From Bog-473 sp963836605 (GTDB lineage: Bacteria > Actinomycetota > Acidimicrobiia > Acidimicrobiales > RAAP-2): a DNA stretch of 64,000 nucleotides. Both the position numbers and the translations under genes were made by a program. Shown here one piece after another: positions 1 to 8,759 of this stretch; within the stretch, counting starts at the first letter, position 1, and each line of letters begins with the position of its first letter. The notes beneath the pieces are model-generated. The model worked only from the letters and a program-made list of their open reading frames with translations. It was not told the DNA's origin and did not search any database. The stretch spans positions 744,001-808,000 of the forward strand of contig CAWIKB010000009.1 of NCBI GenBank assembly GCA_963836605.1, given 5' to 3'.

Positions 1-804
1 GACTTCCTGGTGGACGATCGACTCGACCTCACCGAGGTGATCCCCGCGCGGGTCCCCGCACCCCTGACCCGGGGTCATCTCCATCTGGTGACCCAGGCCC
101 GGGACGAACTGGAAGACGTCTTCGTCGGCATGGGGTTCACCGTCGCCGAGGGTCCTGAGGCCGAGACGGACTGGTACAACTTCGAGGCGCTCAACATGCC
201 GCCGGCCCATCCGGCCCGGGGCATGTACGACACCATGTACCTCGACATCGGCGAGCCCGAGACGGTCGTGCTGCGGACCCACACCTCACCGGTGCAGATC
301 CACCTGATGGAAGAGGCCGTGCGCGACGACAGCCTGCCCATCCACGCCGTGATGCCGGGCAAATGCTTCCGGCTCGACACACCCGACGCCTCGCACCTGC
401 CGGTGTTCAACCAGATCGAGGGCCTGGTGGTCGATCGGGGCATCACCTTCGGCGACCTGGCCGGCACCATCCGGACCTTCACCGCGGCCTACTTCGGGGC
501 CGACATCGACGCCCGCCTGCGCCCGGCCTACTTCCCCTTCACCGAGCCGTCGGCCGAGTTCGAGATCACCTGCACCATCTGCCGGGGCGCGGGCTGCCGG
601 ACCTGCTCGAACACGGGCTGGATCGAGCTGGGCGGCTGCGGCATGGTGGACCCGGCCGTGTTCGCCGCCGTGGGCATCGACCCGGAGATGTGGTCCGGGT
701 TCGCCTTCGGTTTCGGGATCGATCGCTGCGCGCTCATGCGCCACGAGGTGCCCGACATGCGCTCCTTCATTGAGAACGACATCCGCTTCCTGTCCCAATT
801 CTGA
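1..804 (+). CDS. pheS: Phenylalanyl-tRNA synthetase alpha subunit, 5' end missing
   Basis: Catalytic alpha subunit of the (alpha-beta)2 enzyme that charges tRNA-Phe in the cytoplasm. The frame is open from base 1, so the N-terminal coiled coil and the true start lie outside the window; about 267 of the usual 340-350 residues are present. Class II synthetase motifs are clear: GFTVAEGPEAETDWYNFEAL and RTHTSPVQ (motif 1/2 region), PGKCFRLDTPDASHLPVFNQ, and the C-terminal motif 3 GFGIDRCALMRHEVPDMRSF. A Cys-rich segment (CTICRGAGCRTC) precedes the conserved GCGMVDP, as is usual in actinobacterial PheS. It ends 30 bp before pheT, so the two are co-transcribed. Confidence 0.97.
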   Translation, partial: DFLVDDRLDLTEVIPARVPAPLTRGHLHLVTQARDELEDVFVGMGFTVAEGPEAETDWYNFEALNMPPAHPARGMYDTMYLDIGEPETVVLRTHTSPVQIHLMEEAVRDDSLPIHAVMPGKCFRLDTPDASHLPVFNQIEGLVVDRGITFGDLAGTIRTFTAAYFGADIDARLRPAYFPFTEPSAEFEITCTICRGAGCRTCSNTGWIELGGCGMVDPAVFAAVGIDPEMWSGFAFGFGIDRCALMRHEVPDMRSFIENDIRFLSQF

Positions 805-834
805 GGCAGTACCCACCCGACGAGAGAGACATCT

Positions 835-3381
835 GTGCGCGTCCCACTGAGCTGGCTCCGAGACTTCGCCCCCTTCCCCGACGACACCGGGGCGCTGGTC
901 GCCGCGCTCGACGACCTGGGCCTGGTCGTCGAGGAGGTCCAACGGGTGGGGGAGGGGCTGGGGGATGTGGTCGTGGCCCGGGTGACCGAGATCGCGGCCA
1001 TCGCCGGTTACGACCGGGTGCGGCGGGTCGTGGTCGATGCCGGCGGCGAGCCCGTCGAGATCGTCTGCGGTGCCTCCAACTTCGAGGTGGGCGACCGGGT
1101 GCCGCTGGCGCCCGTCGGGACGGTCCTGCCCGACGGCACCGCCATCGGGCGGCGCCCCATGGGCGGCGTGGTCTCCAACGGGATGCTCTGCTCAGGCGAC
1201 GAGCTCGACCTCTCCGAGGACGGTGCCGGCCTCCTGGTCCTCGGCGACGACATCGCCGCCGCCCCAGGCACCCCGCTCACCGAGGCCCTGAGGATCGAGG
1301 CCGACACGGTCTTCGACATCACGGTGGAAGGCAACCGCCCGGACGCCTGGTGCATCTCGGGCGTGGCCCGGGACCTGGCCGCTCGCCTGCACCTGCCTTT
1401 CTCCCTGCCCGAACCGCCTCCACCGGCGAGCAGCGGGCAGGCCGTCGCCGAGGCCGCCACCGCCACGGTCGAGGCCCCCGAGCTCTGCCCGCGCCTGGTG
1501 GTGGCCGTGGCGCACGATGTCGCCGTGGCCCCCTCACCACGCTGGCTGGCCCGACGGCTCACCCTGGCCGGCATGCGGCCCATCAACAACGTGGTCGACG
1601 CCTCGAACTACGTGATGCTCGAGCGGGGCCAGCCCACTCACCCTTACGACCTGGCCCGGCTGCCCGGGCGCGGGCTGAACGTCCGCCGGGCGCGGCCGGG
1701 CGAGTCGATCGAGACCCTCGACGGCGTGGACCGGGCCGTGGGCGTTCCCGGCCGCGGTCTGGGGGACACCGGCGAGGACTGCCTCATCTGCGACGCGGCG
1801 GACACCCCGGTCGGTATCGCCGGCATCATGGGCGGCGCGTCGTCGGAGATCTCCGACTCGACCACCGAGGTCCTGCTCGAGGCGGCCTACTTCACGCCCA
1901 TGGCCATCGCCCGCACGTCCAAGCGCCTGGGCCTGCGGAGCGAGGCCTCGGCCCGTTTCGAGAAGGGGTGTGACCCCTGGGGGATCGACGCCGCGGTCAC
2001 GCGCTTCTTCGAGCTGCTGGCCGAGAGCGCCCCGGACCTCACCGTCCGCGACGGCACCCTCGATGTCCGGGGTGAGGTTCCCGAACCGGTCGTGCTCGAT
2101 CTGCCGATCGCCCGGGTCCAACGCCAGCTGGGGGTGCCGCTGACCCGAGAGGAGATCGCCGCACTGCTCGAGCCGATCGGGTTTCGGTCCGAGCCCCGCC
2201 GCGGGGTGAACGGTGACGAACGGCTCACCGTGACCGTGCCGACCAACCGGCCCGACGTGCGGCCGGCGCCGTTCGGGATCGACGATGTGATCGAGGAGGT
2301 GGCCCGCACCTTCGGCTACGCCAACGTGCCGCGCCGCACGCCGACGTGGCCCCAGCCCGGCTCTCTCACCGCGCTGCAGCGATCGCGGCGCGCCGTCAAG
2401 GACGTCCTGTGCGGGCTCGGGGGGTCCGAGGGCTGGACGTCGACGTTCGTCAGCGCGGCGGCGCATGAGCGGGTGGGGCTCACGGGACCGGCGGTACGGG
2501 TGACCAACCCGCTGGTGGCGGAGGAGCCGTTCCTGCGACGTTCCCTCATGCCCGGCCTGCTGGAGGCGCTCTCGTACAACGCCAGCCGGCGCCAGGGCTC
2601 CATCCGCCTCTACGAGGTGGGCGTCGTCTTCTCGCACCCCGACGAGGGGTCACCCCGGGTGGTCGAGCGCAGCGGGGCCGGCGGGGCCCGGACCGCCCTG
2701 CTCCCCGGCGAACGTGAGTTGCTGGGGGCGGTGTTCGCCGCCGACGGTGACGATGCCCGGACCGCCACGGTGGCCTGGCATGTCCTGTCCGATGCGCTCC
2801 GGCTGTCCGGCATACGGCTGGTGCGGGCGGGGGCGGGCCTCCCGGCGCGGCCGGGCCTGCACCCGACCCGATCGGCGCGTCTGGTGGCGCACGGGGGAGT
2901 CCACCCGAGCTCCGATCCGGGGCGCACCATCGGGGTGGTCGGGGAGATCGACCCCGACGTGGCGACGGCGTTCGGGTTGACGGTGACCACCGGAACCGGG
3001 ACGACGGCCCGCCGCATCGGGTGGCTCGAGGTCGACCTCGGCCTGCTCTTCGACGAGACGGTGGCGCCCCGTCGCGCCACCATCGGGGCCGCGGTCAGCC
3101 GCTTCCCCTCGTCCGATGTCGACCTGGCGCTGGTGGTCGACGACGAGTACCCGGCGGACGTGGTGGGTGACGTGCTGGGGGCGACGGCCGGCGACCTGCT
3201 CGAATCCGTGGCGCTCTTCGACGTCTACCGGGGGGACGCCATCGGCGAGGGCGCGCGGAGTCTGGCCTATCGACTGCGCTTCTGTTCGCTCGACCACACC
3301 CTGACCGACGAGGAGGTGGGCACGCTGCGCACGCGGTGCATCCGGGCGGCCGAGAGGGAGTTCGGCGCTGTCCTGCGCTAA
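835..3381 (+). CDS. pheT: Phenylalanyl-tRNA synthetase beta subunit
   Basis: Beta subunit of PheRS, 848 residues, normal family length. It starts at GTG with a GAGAGA ribosome-binding site. Domain order is standard: N-terminal B1 plus an EMAP-like tRNA-binding OB fold (about 40-150, GASNFEVGDRVPLAPVG), the B3/B4 editing domain (about 205-380, GMRPINNVVDASNYVM), B5 (about 405-485), the catalytic-like core (about 490-700, LRRSLMPGLLEALSYN) and a C-terminal ferredoxin-fold anticodon-binding domain (about 755-847, RFPSSDVDLALVVD). It follows pheS in the usual order. Its TAA stop overlaps the ATG of the next gene (TAATG), suggesting translational coupling. Confidence 0.97.
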   Translation: MRVPLSWLRDFAPFPDDTGALVAALDDLGLVVEEVQRVGEGLGDVVVARVTEIAAIAGYDRVRRVVVDAGGEPVEIVCGASNFEVGDRVPLAPVGTVLPDGTAIGRRPMGGVVSNGMLCSGDELDLSEDGAGLLVLGDDIAAAPGTPLTEALRIEADTVFDITVEGNRPDAWCISGVARDLAARLHLPFSLPEPPPPASSGQAVAEAATATVEAPELCPRLVVAVAHDVAVAPSPRWLARRLTLAGMRPINNVVDASNYVMLERGQPTHPYDLARLPGRGLNVRRARPGESIETLDGVDRAVGVPGRGLGDTGEDCLICDAADTPVGIAGIMGGASSEISDSTTEVLLEAAYFTPMAIARTSKRLGLRSEASARFEKGCDPWGIDAAVTRFFELLAESAPDLTVRDGTLDVRGEVPEPVVLDLPIARVQRQLGVPLTREEIAALLEPIGFRSEPRRGVNGDERLTVTVPTNRPDVRPAPFGIDDVIEEVARTFGYANVPRRTPTWPQPGSLTALQRSRRAVKDVLCGLGGSEGWTSTFVSAAAHERVGLTGPAVRVTNPLVAEEPFLRRSLMPGLLEALSYNASRRQGSIRLYEVGVVFSHPDEGSPRVVERSGAGGARTALLPGERELLGAVFAADGDDARTATVAWHVLSDALRLSGIRLVRAGAGLPARPGLHPTRSARLVAHGGVHPSSDPGRTIGVVGEIDPDVATAFGLTVTTGTGTTARRIGWLEVDLGLLFDETVAPRRATIGAAVSRFPSSDVDLALVVDDEYPADVVGDVLGATAGDLLESVALFDVYRGDAIGEGARSLAYRLRFCSLDHTLTDEEVGTLRTRCIRAAEREFGAVLR

Positions 3382-4469
3382 TGGGGATCGACCAGCTGGC
3401 CCGGATGGGTGAAGCTGGTGCCGAGCCGCCAGCATGGCATCGTAGGAAGGTGGAGGTGCGACCGATCGACCCCAACGACGCGGCTGCCTTCGACGCCTGG
3501 TTCGCCGTCCTGCACCGTACGGATCTGGAGCGTTGGCCGGGCCGGCCCGGGTGGCAACGGGCTGAACGGCTGGCGTGGGCCCTCGATCAGGAGGGGCCCG
3601 AGGAGCACCGGTGCCTGCTGGCTCGCGACGGCAGCCATGGCCGTGCCCTCGGCGTAGCTGATCTGGAGATGTACCGCCGGGAGAATCTCCACCTGGCCCG
3701 CCTCGACGTCCGGGTCCTGCCCGAGGCCCGGCGCCGCGGGGTGGGGACGGCGCTGGTGCGGGCCGCGGCAGAGGTGGCGCGGGAGACGGGCCGGACCGAA
3801 TTGGGCGGGATGGACGAAACCCCGCACCGCCGCGGCTTTGTCGACGCGGCCGGATTCGCCGGCCAGCTCGGCTTCGCCCCGGCTCAGCGCATGATCCGCC
3901 GGGAGCAGGCCCTGCCCCTCGACGCGGATCATCGTCGCGACCTGGCCGATCACCCCAAGGTGCACCCGGACGGGTATTCCATGATGACGTTCAGAGATGC
4001 TTGGCCGGACGAGTTCATGGCCGACCGCTGCGAAATGGGTCGCCGGATGTCGACCGATGCACCGGTCGGAGAGCAGGAGCTGGACGAGGAGACGTGGGAC
4101 GAGGCCCGGGTCCGCCAGGTGGAGGCCAGCCTGGCCGCCCAGAACCGGAGCAAGGTCATCACGGCCGCCCACCATGCCGCCTCGGGGAGGCTGGTGGCCC
4201 TGACCGAGGTCGTCGTGCCGCTCGGTGCGCCCGAGTCGGCCTGGCAGCACGACACGCTGGTGCTCCCGGAACACCGCGGCCATGGCCTGGGGTTCGCCGT
4301 CAAGGCAGCGAACGCCCTGGCGGTGCAAGAGCGCTTTCCGGCGGTGCGGACGGTCAGCACCTGGAACGCCGAGGAGAACGCCCACATGATCGCCGTCAAC
4401 GAGGAGCTGGGTTTCGAGGTGACGGCGACGTCGACCTACTGGCTGAAGAAGATCGAGCCGAACCAGTGA
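3381..4469 (+). CDS. Tandem GNAT-domain N-acetyltransferase
   Basis: A 362-residue protein with two GCN5-related acetyltransferase domains. The N-terminal domain has the acetyl-CoA loop in VLPEARRRGVGTALVRAA; the C-terminal one has LVLPEHRGHGLGFAVKAAN followed by NAEENAHMIAVNEELGF. Such double-GNAT proteins are common in Actinomycetota; the acceptor substrate cannot be told from sequence. The ATG overlaps the pheT stop. A GTG at 3456, preceded by AGGAAGG at 3444-3450, is a credible alternative start that would remove a 25-residue N-terminus with no obvious fold. The last four bases overlap the following methyltransferase gene. Confidence 0.85.
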   Translation: MGIDQLARMGEAGAEPPAWHRRKVEVRPIDPNDAAAFDAWFAVLHRTDLERWPGRPGWQRAERLAWALDQEGPEEHRCLLARDGSHGRALGVADLEMYRRENLHLARLDVRVLPEARRRGVGTALVRAAAEVARETGRTELGGMDETPHRRGFVDAAGFAGQLGFAPAQRMIRREQALPLDADHRRDLADHPKVHPDGYSMMTFRDAWPDEFMADRCEMGRRMSTDAPVGEQELDEETWDEARVRQVEASLAAQNRSKVITAAHHAASGRLVALTEVVVPLGAPESAWQHDTLVLPEHRGHGLGFAVKAANALAVQERFPAVRTVSTWNAEENAHMIAVNEELGFEVTATSTYWLKKIEPNQ

Positions 4470-5275
4470 GCGAATCGCCGTCTGGACTCTTCAACGCGGC
4501 CTCGGTTCCGGATGGCTACCGGCAATATCTGCAGCCGGCCGTCTTCGATCCGTGGGCGCGGGAATTGTCGGCCTTTGTCCCGCCCGCGCGTGGAGGCGTG
4601 ATGCTCGACGTCGCGGCCGGAACCGGAGCGGTGGCGCAGGCGGCAGCGACGCTCGTCGGACCTCGGGGCGAGGTGATTGCCGCCGATGTGAGCCCGCTCA
4701 TGCTGGCGGGCATCGGGTTGGCCCGATCTGATGTCCGAGCGACGGTCGAAACGCTCGAGTGCCCGGCCGAGAGTCTGGCTCTTCCCGACGCATCGGTCGA
4801 TGCGGCCTACTGCCAACAAGGGCTGCAGTTCATGCCGGATCGAGATGCGGTGATGGGCGAGATTCGTCGGGTGCTCCGCCCGGGTGGGGTGGCCGGCATC
4901 GCCGTCTGGTCGGACCGGGTGCGGCCCGAACCCTTCCACACCTACGCACGCATCCTCCAGGAACGGCTGGTTCCTGAGCCCTATCCAGATGCCTTCGACA
5001 CCTCCAAGGTCACCCTGTCCGAGCGTGCGATCGAGAGCCTGCTTACCTGTGCGGGGTTCGCGCAGCCGGCCGTTCGCACCGTCGAATTGGAATTGGCGTG
5101 GCCCGATCCGCGGACGGCCGCCTTCGGCATCATGGGGTCGAGCTACGGCCCCGCGGTGGCGGCTCTGACGCCACCGGACCAGGAGGCCGTATTCGCCGCC
5201 ATCATGACGGCATATTCGGACAGCCGACCGCCAGCCACCATGGTCGCGGTATTCGGCCGGGGTACGGCCGCATAG
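4466..5275 (+). CDS. Class I SAM-dependent methyltransferase
   Basis: A 269-residue methyltransferase of the Methyltransf_11/UbiE-like type. The SAM-binding motif I is MLDVAAGTGAVAQAA, with an acidic motif II (VIAADVSPLML) and the post-motif VLRPGGVAGIAVWS. The GTG start overlaps the GNAT stop (GTGA), so it is translationally coupled to pheT and the acetyltransferase. The substrate is unknown. The C-terminal third (after about residue 170) is variable in this family and gives no clue. Confidence 0.85.
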   Translation: MSESPSGLFNAASVPDGYRQYLQPAVFDPWARELSAFVPPARGGVMLDVAAGTGAVAQAAATLVGPRGEVIAADVSPLMLAGIGLARSDVRATVETLECPAESLALPDASVDAAYCQQGLQFMPDRDAVMGEIRRVLRPGGVAGIAVWSDRVRPEPFHTYARILQERLVPEPYPDAFDTSKVTLSERAIESLLTCAGFAQPAVRTVELELAWPDPRTAAFGIMGSSYGPAVAALTPPDQEAVFAAIMTAYSDSRPPATMVAVFGRGTAA

Positions 5276-5438
5276 TCCGGAGGGGCCACGCCATCCGCCC
5301 GGGTGGTTCGAGGCGGTCGCCGACCGCAGCGGTCCCGGACCTACGGGTACGTGGGTAGTGGTAGTTGCGGACCATGGAGTCCATGCCTGGTGGCCTTTCC
5401 GGCTCCTCGCGACCCGGAGCACACCGGTGCACGGCCGG

Positions 5439-5444
5439 TAGGGT
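5439..5444 (+). promoter_or_regulatory. -10 element of a leaderless promoter for the cupin gene
   Basis: TAGGGT lies exactly 6 nt before the GTG at 5451. This spacing places transcription initiation at or next to the start codon and supports that start choice. There is no Shine-Dalgarno sequence. Confidence 0.6.
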
Positions 5445-5450
5445 TGCGGA

Positions 5451-5873
5451 GTGGGCACGACGCCGGACCAAGGTGATCCGTGGCACAGCCGATTGCACCA
5501 CGTACCCAACGGGCGGATCTCGGAGAACACCTCGCAGAGTTCGGGGATGCGTCGTTTCGAGGCCATCTCGGGTGGGATGACCGGGTCCGAGAAGATCTGG
5601 ATGGGGGAGACCCATATCGATCCGGCGACGCGTTCCGCTCCTCACCATCATGGCGAGTCGGAGACCGGCATCTACGTCCTCCGCGGTCACCCCGTGTTCG
5701 TCTTCTTGGAAGGTGGCGAAGAGGTCCGCATCGAGGCCCAGCCCGGCGACTACGTCTTCGTGCCTCCCTTTGTCCCGCATCGCGAGGAGAACCCCGCAAC
5801 GGCCGGAGAGGCCGTGGTGGTTCTGGCCCGGTCCAGCCAGGAGGCGATCGTGGTGAACCTGCCCAACCTCTGA
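5451..5873 (+). CDS. Small cupin-fold protein
   Basis: A single-domain cupin of 140 residues. Cupin motif 1 is APHHHGESETGIYVLRG, with metal ligands His-His-Glu. Motif 2 is PGDYVFVPPFVPHREEN, supplying the fourth ligand His. The C-terminus ARSSQEAIVVNLP is typical of an uncharacterised actinobacterial cupin family. The first 30 or so residues are poorly conserved, but the GTG is favoured because a TANNNT element sits 6 nt upstream. It lies 175 bp after the methyltransferase and convergent with the response regulator. A metal-binding role is likely; no reaction can be assigned. Confidence 0.8.
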   Translation: MGTTPDQGDPWHSRLHHVPNGRISENTSQSSGMRRFEAISGGMTGSEKIWMGETHIDPATRSAPHHHGESETGIYVLRGHPVFVFLEGGEEVRIEAQPGDYVFVPPFVPHREENPATAGEAVVVLARSSQEAIVVNLPNL

Positions 5874-5886
5874 GCGGCGAGTTCGA

Positions 5887-6543
5887 CTAGGACTCGAGGA
5901 AGCGGAGCACGGCCAGGACCCGGCGGTGATCCGATTGCGACACCGGCAGGTCGAGCTTGGTGAAGATGTTGGCCACGTGCTTCTCCACTGCGCCCTCGGA
6001 GATCACGAGCTGGCCGGCGATCGCGGCATTGGAGCGTCCTTCGGCCATCAGGGACAGTACCTCCCTCTCCCGGTTGCTCAAGACCGAGATCGAGGCCGAG
6101 CGCCCGGACGCGCCCAGGAGTTGGGTGACCACTTCGGGGTCGAGGGCGGTCCCGCCCGAGGCCACCCGCATCAGGGCTTCGACGAAGTCGCTCACGTCGG
6201 CCACCCGGTCCTTGAGGAGGTAGCCGATCCCCGCCGCGTCGTCGGCCAGGAGCTCGGCGGCGTAGCGCGTTTCGATGTACTGCGAGAACAGCAAGATGCC
6301 CAAGCCCTTGTGGGTGCGACGCAGGTCGATGGCGGCGCGCAATCCCTCGTCGGTGAACGTGGGGGGCATGCGGATGTCGACGATGGCGACGTCGGGACGG
6401 ACCCGCTCGACGGACCGCCGCAGGGCATCGGGCTCGCTCACGGCACCGGTGACCACGAAGCCCCGGTCCACCAGGAGCTGGACGAGCCCGTCTCGCAGGA
6501 TGGCCGAGTCCTCGGCGATGACGACGCGTACGGGGTCGGTCAT
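5887..6543 (-). CDS. NarL/LuxR-family response regulator
   Basis: Two-domain regulator of 218 residues. The receiver domain has the acidic pocket E11-D12, the phospho-acceptor D56 in VAIVDIRMPP and the conserved Lys in YLLKDR. The C-terminal LuxR helix-turn-helix is LSNREREVLSLMAEGRSNAA through GAVEKHVANIFTKLDL. It directly abuts the histidine kinase gene (no spacing), which is coupled in turn to an ABC exporter. The four genes form one minus-strand unit, so this regulator probably controls that exporter, by analogy with cell-envelope-stress systems. Confidence 0.93.
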   Translation of the reverse strand: MTDPVRVVIAEDSAILRDGLVQLLVDRGFVVTGAVSEPDALRRSVERVRPDVAIVDIRMPPTFTDEGLRAAIDLRRTHKGLGILLFSQYIETRYAAELLADDAAGIGYLLKDRVADVSDFVEALMRVASGGTALDPEVVTQLLGASGRSASISVLSNREREVLSLMAEGRSNAAIAGQLVISEGAVEKHVANIFTKLDLPVSQSDHRRVLAVLRFLES

Positions 6544-7953
6544 TCAGGCATGCAGGGGCAGGTCGACGGTGACCACCGTCGGTCCCCCCGGTGGGCTGAC
6601 GATGGCGAGGCGCCCATCCACCGCGTGGACGCGGTCGGTGAGGCCGGCCAGGCCGCTCGACGTGGAACCCAACTGGATGAGCTCGGCCCCACCCCGGCCG
6701 TCGTCGCGCACCACCACACGCAGCCACCCGGCGTTGTCCGTGCACGAAACACTGGCCCGCGACGCCTGGGCGTGCTGGGTCACGTTGGCCAGCAATTCAG
6801 CCACACAGAAGTAGGCAATCGCCTCGATCGCCGGCGTCGGCCGGGAAGTCAGTGTGACGCTGAGCTCCGTCGGGATGGTGCAGCGCGCCGCCAAGGTCGA
6901 CAGCGCTCCCTCCAGTCCGATATCGAGGGCCGGGGGGTGGATGCCGCGGGCCAGGTCCCGGAGCTCAGTGATCGCTTCTTTGGCTCCCCGGTGCGCGTCG
7001 TCCACCAGTTGCCGCACCTGCGGCAGATCGAGGCCCTCGTTCTCGTCCCCGGCCAGCTTTTCCTTGGCCATCCCGAGACGCATGGCCAGCGCGACCAGCT
7101 GGGCCTGCGTGCCGTCGTGCAGGTCGCGCTCGATCCGTCGGAGTGTCGCGGCCGACGAGTCGACCGTCTGCGATCGAGCCTGCTCGAGCGAGCGGACCCG
7201 TGCCGCCACGGGGTCCGGTGCCAGCAAGACGCCAATGACCTTTCGATCCAGGAACACCACCACCCGGACGGCCCACGGCGCCACGAAGAGCAGCAGGACA
7301 CCGGTGAGGAAGATGCCCAGTCCGTGGAGGAACCCGGTTTGGCCACCCGAGAAGAAGCCCGGGGCGAAGATGAGCTGGGGTAGGCCGAACACCGGGACCG
7401 AGTTCCCGGCCCCCGCCCCACCCACGACGGGAACGATCAAGCAGAAGAAGGCATCCCACCACGCCGCGAAGCCGAGAAGGATGCCCAGCACGGCCAAGGG
7501 AACCTTCACCACGATGTAGGCCATGGCGCGCCAACCGGTGCGGTCGCGCAGGGTGGACTGCAGCCACCCGAAGAATCCGGCACGGGGGGCGAACGGTTCG
7601 GGTTCCTCGATCTCCTCGCCGAGAAGGTTCCGGGCCAGGCTTCGGTGGAAACCGCCGAAGCCTCTGGCCCCACGCACGGAGAGGGCCATGATGGCCAGTC
7701 CGAAGAAGGTGATGGCCAAGATGACGCCGCCGAGCATGGTGACGGCCACGAACACGATCCCCGCCACGGCGAGTGGAGCTCCGAGGACGAGGAAGGAGAG
7801 TTCCGACCAGGTCCGTTTGGCCCAGGGTTCGCGCCAGATGACCCGCGCCACCGTTCCGACGCGCTCCTGGCGGCTGCCGATGACCTCCGCCATCAGTTCC
7901 CTGAACAGCGCCCGCTGGTGGGAGCCCGAGTCCTCGGTCTGCCCCGCGGTCAT
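6544..7953 (-). CDS. Sensor histidine kinase, HisKA_3 type with membrane sensor domain
   Basis: A 469-residue partner kinase of the adjacent NarL-type regulator. The N-terminal half has four hydrophobic segments (about 52-92, 143-178 and 208-245) resembling the actinobacterial Sensor domain, with little extracytoplasmic sequence, so it probably senses within or via the membrane. The dimerisation/phospho-acceptor motif is RIERDLHDGTQAQLVAL with H279. The ATPase has VVVRDDGRGG and a glycine loop in SGLAGLTDRVHAVDGRL. Its ATG overlaps the stop of the upstream permease gene (ATGA), showing tight coupling of signalling and transport. The stimulus is unknown. Confidence 0.92.
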   Translation of the reverse strand: MTAGQTEDSGSHQRALFRELMAEVIGSRQERVGTVARVIWREPWAKRTWSELSFLVLGAPLAVAGIVFVAVTMLGGVILAITFFGLAIMALSVRGARGFGGFHRSLARNLLGEEIEEPEPFAPRAGFFGWLQSTLRDRTGWRAMAYIVVKVPLAVLGILLGFAAWWDAFFCLIVPVVGGAGAGNSVPVFGLPQLIFAPGFFSGGQTGFLHGLGIFLTGVLLLFVAPWAVRVVVFLDRKVIGVLLAPDPVAARVRSLEQARSQTVDSSAATLRRIERDLHDGTQAQLVALAMRLGMAKEKLAGDENEGLDLPQVRQLVDDAHRGAKEAITELRDLARGIHPPALDIGLEGALSTLAARCTIPTELSVTLTSRPTPAIEAIAYFCVAELLANVTQHAQASRASVSCTDNAGWLRVVVRDDGRGGAELIQLGSTSSGLAGLTDRVHAVDGRLAIVSPPGGPTVVTVDLPLHA

Positions 7954-8744
7954 GCGTCGCGACGGACGAGGAGGACCGCCCCTGTTCCGAGGACCACCGC
8001 GACGTACGCGGCCATCAGGAGGAACCCGACCGGAGCCGACAGCTGATTGGACTGGGGCACCACGGCGGCGACGGAGTTGGCCAGGATCGCCTCGGGCGCG
8101 AAGCGCGCCGGGTTCCCGTACGCGTTCAACGGTTGGAGGAGGGCCTGCAGCAGGAAGATGACGCCGGCGTAGGCGGCGATCGCTCCGGCGGAGTTCCGGA
8201 TGATGACGCCGAGGCCGAGACCGAACACACCCAAGAGTGCCAGATATGCCCCGGAAAGGAGAATGGCTCGCAGCACCCCCGGTTGGCCAATGGAGGCCAC
8301 CGGCGCGTTGCCCGAAAGGATCGCCCTCCCGATGAAGAAGCAGGCGAAGGCCAGAACCTCGCCAACCACCAGGGAAACCGTGCCGATCACCAGCGACTTG
8401 GCGGCCAGCAGCAGCGGTCGGCGCGGCGTGGCCGCCAGCGAGGCGCGGATGGTGCCACTGCCGTATTCACCGGTGATGGTGAGCACCCCCAACACACCGA
8501 TGACCAGGGATCCGAGGGCCAGACCGGTCAGGGACTGGTTGGTCGGATCGAAGTCACCGGCGCGTCTGCCGTGATGATGGATGCCCCGGGTGGCGAGAAC
8601 GGTGACGAGGAGCGTGCCCAGCACCGTGGCCAGCAGGGCCCACGTGGTCGAGCGCAGGGATCCGAGCTTGGTCAGCTCGGCCCGCACCGCCTGCCTGAGC
8701 CCAAAGCCCGGGGTCGGATCGTCGAGGGCAATGAGATTGGTCAT
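7950..8744 (-). CDS. ABC-2 type transporter permease
   Basis: Integral membrane protein of 264 residues with about six transmembrane segments, starting near LRSTTWALLATVLGTLLVTV and ending with LLMAAYVAVVLGTGAVLLV. The layout, with a large loop after the first helix and the ITGEYGSGTIRASLAATPRR segment, is that of ABC-2 exporters associated with drug or peptide resistance. The ATPase gene is 15 bp upstream and the histidine kinase overlaps its 3' end. Substrate cannot be inferred. Confidence 0.88.
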   Translation of the reverse strand: MTNLIALDDPTPGFGLRQAVRAELTKLGSLRSTTWALLATVLGTLLVTVLATRGIHHHGRRAGDFDPTNQSLTGLALGSLVIGVLGVLTITGEYGSGTIRASLAATPRRPLLLAAKSLVIGTVSLVVGEVLAFACFFIGRAILSGNAPVASIGQPGVLRAILLSGAYLALLGVFGLGLGVIIRNSAGAIAAYAGVIFLLQALLQPLNAYGNPARFAPEAILANSVAAVVPQSNQLSAPVGFLLMAAYVAVVLGTGAVLLVRRDA

Positions 8745-8759
8745 GACGGAGGATGCCTT

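Noticed and set aside
5926..7383. A 485-residue plus-strand reading frame
   Set aside because: It is the antisense shadow of the response regulator and histidine kinase genes, which have clear domains and coupled starts; the plus-strand translation has no family motif.
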